Assembly (NCBI GenBank): GCA_014281115.1 | Contig: JACONQ010000006.1 | Location: forward strand, 3,410,001-3,474,000 | Length of the DNA stretch: 64,000 bases | Direction: 5' to 3' | Source: Laburnicola sp. R22_1 | Lineage: Eukaryota; Ascomycota; Dothideomycetes; Pleosporales; Didymosphaeriaceae | In this document: positions 58,490-64,000 of the stretch, one piece after another | Layout of the letters: every line of letters begins with the position of its first letter | How positions within the stretch are numbered: position 1 is the first letter of the stretch | Program-made: the position numbers and the translations under genes | The notes under the pieces: generated by a model | What the model saw: only the letters and a program-made list of their open reading frames with translations | Database searches by the model: none | Told to the model about the DNA's origin: nothing

Positions 58490-58840
58490 ATATAGTAATA
58501 ATATCTACTTCCTAACTTAATAAAAGAGTTAATCTACTATCTCTTAAGATAAAAATGGGTTTTATACATCTTATATAATCGCTTTCTTTGTTTTGTATAG
58601 TAGCAATATTTACCTATTAACTTTATAAAGGTTTAATCTGCTATCCTCTTATATATAGAGGATAGGGTATAATAAAATAAATTATATAGCTAATAATATC
58701 TTATATAATCACTTCCTTTATTTTATATAGTAGTAATATCTAATTACTAACTTTATAAAGGTATAGTCTACTATTCTCTTATATATAGAGGATAGGGTAT
58801 GTAAAACAAATTATATAGCTAATAATAACTTATGTAATCT
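58490..58840. repeat. 130-bp tandem repeat, about 2.5 copies
   Basis: Full units start ATCTTATATAATC at 58568 and 58698, with a partial earlier copy. Each contains a near-palindrome CCTCTTATATATAGAGG. Confidence 0.75.
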
Positions 58841-58890
58841 ATTTTTACTTTTACTAATTTGTAGTTAAGCGTTAGTAAGCCACTAATTAG

Positions 58891-59177
58891 TATTAAATAG
58901 GTACTCTATAGCTAGCTATATAGATATTAAATTCTAATACTCTATATTGGCAAGTATAGAGGATGTATACGATAATTATATAAGAAAAGAAAATAATATA
59001 ACAAAACTAACTATAGTAATAATTGCTTATATCTAGAAGGGGTGTAGATAGAAAGGAAAAGATCCTATAGCGTATAGGCTGCAGCGCACAGACATTATAT
59101 GATCCCCATATGACGCTATTATGCAATAATATTAAAACCTTAATACTCTTAGGTGCCCTTGCCCGTATAGTGTACAG
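58891..59177 (+). repeat. LTR-like repeat, family A, truncated copy
   Basis: It starts TATTAAATAGGTACTC and follows the family unit for about 287 bp. Confidence 0.7.
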
Positions 59178-59427
59178 ATAACTTTAATACTATATCTTAT
59201 TATCTTGTTATATTCTAGACTCTATATAATTTAAAATATATAATACTTTTTTATTTAACTTTTATTATTAAGAATATTTTTATATACTTTATACTTTATA
59301 CTTTATACTTTGTACTTTATTTATAATTAATAGTTTTTATAGTTTTTAATTCTTGATATTTTATATATTTTATATAACTAGACTAAAAATTCTTTATTAA
59401 AATATTAAGCTTATAGTTTATTTATAA
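59178..59427. other. AT-rich spacer with 8-bp tandem
   Basis: Contains ACTTTAT(A/G)-type 8-bp units at about 59275-59325. No gene. Confidence 0.6.
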
Positions 59428-59513
59428 CACCTTAAAGCGATTTTCTGTGGATAAAATAGTAGAAGAAATATCTGCTATTATTGTAATATTTTTATTAGAA
59501 ACTTCTTAGTCGC
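59428..59513 (+). repeat. Family B LTR, 3' end fragment
   Basis: It matches 16648-16735, ending CTTAGTCGC. Confidence 0.65.
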
Positions 59514-59578
59514 CCAAAAAATACCATAGTTTATTTATAAGCAGGGCGACTCTACTTTTTTATACTATTTAAGACTAT

Positions 59579-60030
59579 TATTAAATAGGTACTCTATAGC
59601 TAGCTATATAGATATTAATATCTAATACTCTGTATTAGCAAGTGTGGAGGGTGTATAGAATAATTATACAAGGAAAAGAAATAATATAATATAATAAGTT
59701 AGTATTAATTACTTGTCTTTAGAGAGAGTATAAATAGAAAGGAGAAGATCCTATAGCGTATAGGCTATAGTGTATAGGTATTATATAATTCCTTTATAAT
59801 ACTATTATATAGCAATATTAAAATCTTAATACCCTTAGGTGCCCTTGCCTATATAGTGTATAGACACTAGTAAATTTTTATTTTAAGGTTACTATTAGTA
59901 GTTCTCTCTTCCTCCACACAAACTATATACTTGCGAATATTTAACCTGTTTATTTATTATTTCCCTGTCTATACGCCTCCTACTCTAGCTAGTTTACTTT
60001 AGTTAATAGAAAGATTCTATTAAGTAACTA
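59579..60030 (+). repeat. LTR-like repeat, family A, full copy
   Basis: 452 bp, nearly the same length as 10849-11301. It starts TATTAAATAGG and ends TTCTATTAAGTAACTA. Confidence 0.75.
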
Positions 60031-61089
60031 TTTATTATACTTTAGTACTATTTATTAGAGGCGTAATTAGGCTTATTAGTAGTAAAGTAGCGGTCTAGCT
60101 AATAGCGGTTAAAGGTAAGATTATATAGTTCATAACAAGATTATAGTAATAATATATTATTTATATAAAGTTCTTTTACTTAGTTTGTTTCTTATATAAT
60201 AGATAGACCTAGTTATCTTATCTATTTAGGCAATAATATTAGACAATTGTGTAATATTAGATAAGGGGAAGACAAATGCTAATAAGAGGTAGAAATTAAG
60301 GCTTTAGATAGAAGGAAAAGGCATATAAGGTAGGCTTTCCTTTCTCTATTCTTCTTTTTCTTATCTTTTACTTTAAATATCTCTCTATACGTATTTCTTC
60401 TTCCTAGCTCTTTTTCTTTTTATTACGCTAATCCTCTATTTTATATAGTGCTAAACTATATTCCTTATTATATAATATCTTATCTCTATATAATACTAAC
60501 TTAGTGTAGATAATCGCGCTTATACTAGTAGGTCTTAACTAGCTAGGCCTCCCTAGCTTTAATACTACTATAGTAGCTCTTCTAGGCAGAAGAATACGTA
60601 TTGCTTTCCTAACTAGTTTCTAGACAAACTATATATTTATTTAGCATCTTTATTAATATAAGTTCATCATTCTTTCTTTTATTAAATACTAACTTAAAAA
60701 TAGGCTAGGAGTTGTATATTCATATCTGCCTTTATATAATATTAATATTATTCTTTGCTAGTTAGACCTATATTTAAATACTAACTATTTAAGTAAAGGG
60801 CTACTTTTAGGCTCCTATTTAGTTGGAGTATCCTTAGGAGTACTATATACACTTACTACTATAGTAATAACTCTAGCCCTAGGTCCTTTATAAAGTATTA
60901 TATAGTAGTAAACTTCTAGATAAAATTATATAGTTTTTATATATAGTAGAGCTATAGTACTAGGTGCAATTATTGCATAGGATAGGGCTAGATAGTAGGG
61001 TAGACACTTCTAAATATTATCTACAAGTACTAAAATAAAAAGACTTTTCTTTAAATAAATATATATTATGTCTCTTCTCTTTCTATATA
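60031..61089 (+). mobile_element. Degenerate interior of family A element
   Basis: Up to about 60790 it is collinear with 11302-12060. No coding frame or domain can be read. Confidence 0.5.
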
Positions 61090-61572
61090 AATAATAGATA
61101 GAAAAATGTATACTTTTAAGTAGTATATATGTGTAGAAAGAATTAAGTAAATATATTACGTAAAAGAATCAATATATAATAAGGAAATAGTTCTATATAA
61201 AGGCTAGAAAGAGCTTACGCAAGTAGGCTTAAGGCAATCTATTAATACTTTAATAGTAATTGTTAAAGTGTTACTAGAGATTAAGGACGTTAGAGTCTAG
61301 TTTAGGGCCTTCTTTATATAGGTATTAGTAGGGTTATTCTTTCTATTAATCTATTTAATCTTAGAAATCTTATAGTGCTTATATAATTTATAAAGTAACA
61401 TAATATTAATTATAAGATACTTCTTATTTATAGTTCCTAGTTATATAAGGTAGTTATAAAGAGACTTTAAATTTATATAGATAACTATAAAAATTAGTGG
61501 TAGACTAAGCATATATATAATTTTCTAAAGAATTATACTAATAGCAATAGTAGTATTAAAGCCTCCTACTAT
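61090..61572. repeat. Repeat region shared with 37.0-37.8 kb, part direct and part inverted
   Basis: 61090-61380 matches 37010-37270 in the same direction. About 61395-61590 matches 37640-37830 inverted. The junction near 61390 is therefore a rearrangement point. Confidence 0.55.
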
Positions 61573-64000
61573 ACTATTGTAGGAAAACCCAGCCCTAATT
61601 AGAACTTAGTAGAAAGATAGATTAAGTTATATGTGCTTAAAGAAAGAAATCGCCTATTAAACCCTTAAGAGCCAATTAGGTACTAGCTTACCACGTAACC
61701 TGTGTAGTAGAGGTTATTCTACTATATACCTCTTTATCTATAGAAGTTTAGCTCTATTAAGCTTTATACTAAACACCCTTCTAGAAAATACTTTAAATGT
61801 TCTATAGCGCCTCCTACTAGTAAGTAGAGGTTAGGCCCGTCTCTAATAGTAAGCTTTACTAATTATCTAGCTTTGTGTAATCTTAAATAATAGCCTATAA
61901 ACGTCTACCTATTTTTATTACTAACCTGCCTATTCTACTTACTCTTTATACTTTTATAATTTTTCTATAATTTAGCTTCTTATCCTCCTAAACCCTAAAC
62001 TATTCTTAAGCCTTTACTTAGCCTGTCTTATTATATCTTTTTATTTTTAGATTAACTATGCCCTAGGCACCTACGTATCTAGCCGCCTTAGTTCTAGTAG
62101 TAGTAGTAGTAGTAAGCCTCCTTATTAAGATAATAATAGTATAGGCCCTAGTAGTTTTAACTTTTTACTAGTGCCTAAAAAGCCCTCTATTAGCGTATTT
62201 ATTACTTTTTTATTTCTGCGTATGTCTCTTGCACCCTAATAGTCTTTTAGGCTAACTTCTAGAAAGTAATTCCTTTCTTAGACGAATATATTAGCTTTAA
62301 CATTATAGTTTAAGTTTTTATAGCCCTTAGGTAGAGCGTTAGTAATAATAATAACCTGCCTTATAGTTTGCAACCCTAGGTAAATAGTTAAAATAATATT
62401 ACACTTTAGTTCGACTATAACTTTAATAAACTTATAATTAACGCCTCGCTCTTCTATTTTCTCTACTATAGTTAGGAAGCGTAATAATATAACACTAAGG
62501 ATAAGTAAGTTATATTCTACTAGATCTAATAATCTAAATTATTAAATAATAAAGGTCCTTATCCTACATACCTGCTAAGTCTATTTGCTACTACTATCTA
62601 CGGATATATTAACTTTATCTATTCCCCTATTATAGGCAATAATACTCTATTCTATAATAGGTGCCTATTAGCGCAGCGTTAGTATTTATAGATCGCTAAT
62701 AATAATATAAAACTACTATTTAGTAGCGTATATATAGGCTACTATATCTGTAATAAAAGCGTCCTATACTCTTTTATTCTAGATATACTATACTATTTCT
62801 TTTTTATAGGTGTATACTCTAAATACCTCTTAAGTTAACTATTAAATAGGCCTTTATTTTTTACTTTCTAATTCTTCTTTTACGCATTAAGTATATATTA
62901 TAAATCTTAATACTTAGACCTAAGTAACACTTAGCTCCCTAGAAGTAACGTCTATATTTAAGGACTTTATAATTAGTAATAACCTTAAATTTCTACCTTA
63001 GTTAACCCCTAACTCTCTAATCCTATATTCTTTAGCTTTGCCTTTAGAGACTATTTGTCTAGCTTCTTTCTAATCTTCTTTTTACGTAAGCTTTACTACT
63101 ATACATACCTATACTTCTAACTAGTCTAGAGTACCTACTTACTAGACTACTCTAGAAATAGGCCTATTAGCTTTTTAAATAGTTCTAGTACTACTTCTAG
63201 CCCTTACTTATTATATAACTGCAATTTATACATCCTAAGGAAGGAAAGGTGCTCTAAGAAGATATTAGGCACGCTTTAACTATTAGCCTAATAGTTCTTC
63301 TTCTCCCTATAACACTAATATAGAAAATAAAGCCTAGACTTAAGTTTTCTAAAAGTTGTAGCACTCCCTAAAGTAAGACTTCTTCTAAAGACTATTATAG
63401 AATTTCTAAATTTAGGCTAAAGTTGCTTAGGCTTATAGGTTCTATAATAAGTGTAACAAGAAAAAAAAGGAAAAGAAGAGTAGTAGTTCTAGCCTATAGC
63501 TTGCTAGTAATAGCTATAAAAGTCTCTTTTTACCTAAGGGCTGCTTAGGCTTTAGATAGCTTATTAGTACTTAAATGCATCCCTTATCCCTATTATACTT
63601 TGCTTTTTTTCTTATAATACTATATCTTCCTATTTGCGCCTATAAGCTATTTACTCTTTAATTACTATCTATAAGCATCTAATTTACTCTTAAAGTTTCT
63701 TGCTAGTAGTAATATAGTTGCACTTTTCTTAAAGGGTACTACTACCTATTACTAGTCTAGAAGTAGTGTTTACGCACACGCCTTATCTACTATAACTTAA
63801 TAAAGCCTTATAGCTACTTAGAGTATATAACCTACCCTTTATATTCTTCTACTTCTTTTTTTATTTTACTATTCTAATTTTTCTACCTAATAGTCTTAAC
63901 CTTCTTCTTAACTATAGCTCCTATTAACTTCTTCTTTAGTAGCTACGCCTCTAGTGATAGTAATAATAATAATAGTAATAGCAAAAAAAGTAGTTAAGGC
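61573..64000 (-). mobile_element. 3' end of a family D gypsy-like element, runs off the window
   Basis: On the minus strand it reads: a decayed long ORF (64000 to about 61790, matching 32660-34900), a purine-rich tract (ATAAAGAGGTA) at about 61730, and a family D LTR (61726 to about 61573; its first 90 bases match 17930-18020). This shows the ORF lies just before the 3' LTR. Confidence 0.6.

Overview
The window is nuclear DNA of a filamentous ascomycete, most likely a plant-associated dothideomycete (Pleosporales-like). The evidence is short introns with CTAAC-type branch points, a secreted pectin lyase, and a sharp switch from balanced gene-rich DNA (1 to about 8.1 kb) to roughly 56 kb of AT-rich DNA that is almost empty of genes. 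The AT-rich part is full of TpA, poor in CpA/TpG, and carries TAA/TAG/TGA where retroelement frames should have CAA/CAG/CGA. That is the signature of repeat-induced point mutation (RIP). The organism is inferred from these traits, not from a search.

Gene-rich segment (1-8,070). In order: the 3' end of an ataxin-10/CTR86-family gene; a small doubtful ORF; a coiled-coil hypothetical gene with an apparent frameshift; two adjacent same-strand ORFs (2404-3195 and 3317-4429) that look like one gene split by a 118-bp duplication, the second half with two helix-turn-helix-like segments and a GIY-YIG nuclease-like domain; and on the minus strand a secreted seven-bladed-propeller lactonase-like protein and a three-exon secreted pectin lyase. 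The pectin lyase start lies only about 550 bp from the first transposon.

Repeat segment (8,150-64,000). Three pogo/Fot1-like DNA transposons are recognisable: 8152-10000, 28741-30615 and 30618-32543. The last two lie back to back across a TA target. Each has long terminal inverted repeats that hold a duplicated 12-17 bp motif. The transposase of the third is almost readable (five stop codons). The rest is heavily RIP-mutated LTR retrotransposon DNA: a large plus-strand Ty3/gypsy element from about 17.9 kb (gag, protease, RT, integrase, then an extra long 3' ORF region) broken by a solo LTR and the two pogo elements; a complete minus-strand gypsy element 38542-47533 with 176-bp LTRs, polypurine tract, near-perfect target duplication and a nested impala/mimp-like element; and an LTR element 50608-56024 with 300-bp LTRs that seems to hold gag and protease but no reverse transcriptase. 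Solo and partial LTRs of at least two more families, several minisatellites and a perfect trinucleotide run of about 69 units fill the gaps.

No rRNA, convincing tRNA, CRISPR array or intact gene was seen in the AT-rich part. The features most worth following up are the split HTH/GIY-YIG gene, the small un-RIPped repeat at 48.0-48.4 kb, the duplicated-motif TIRs, the gypsy element with an extra 3' ORF, and the gag-protease-only element.
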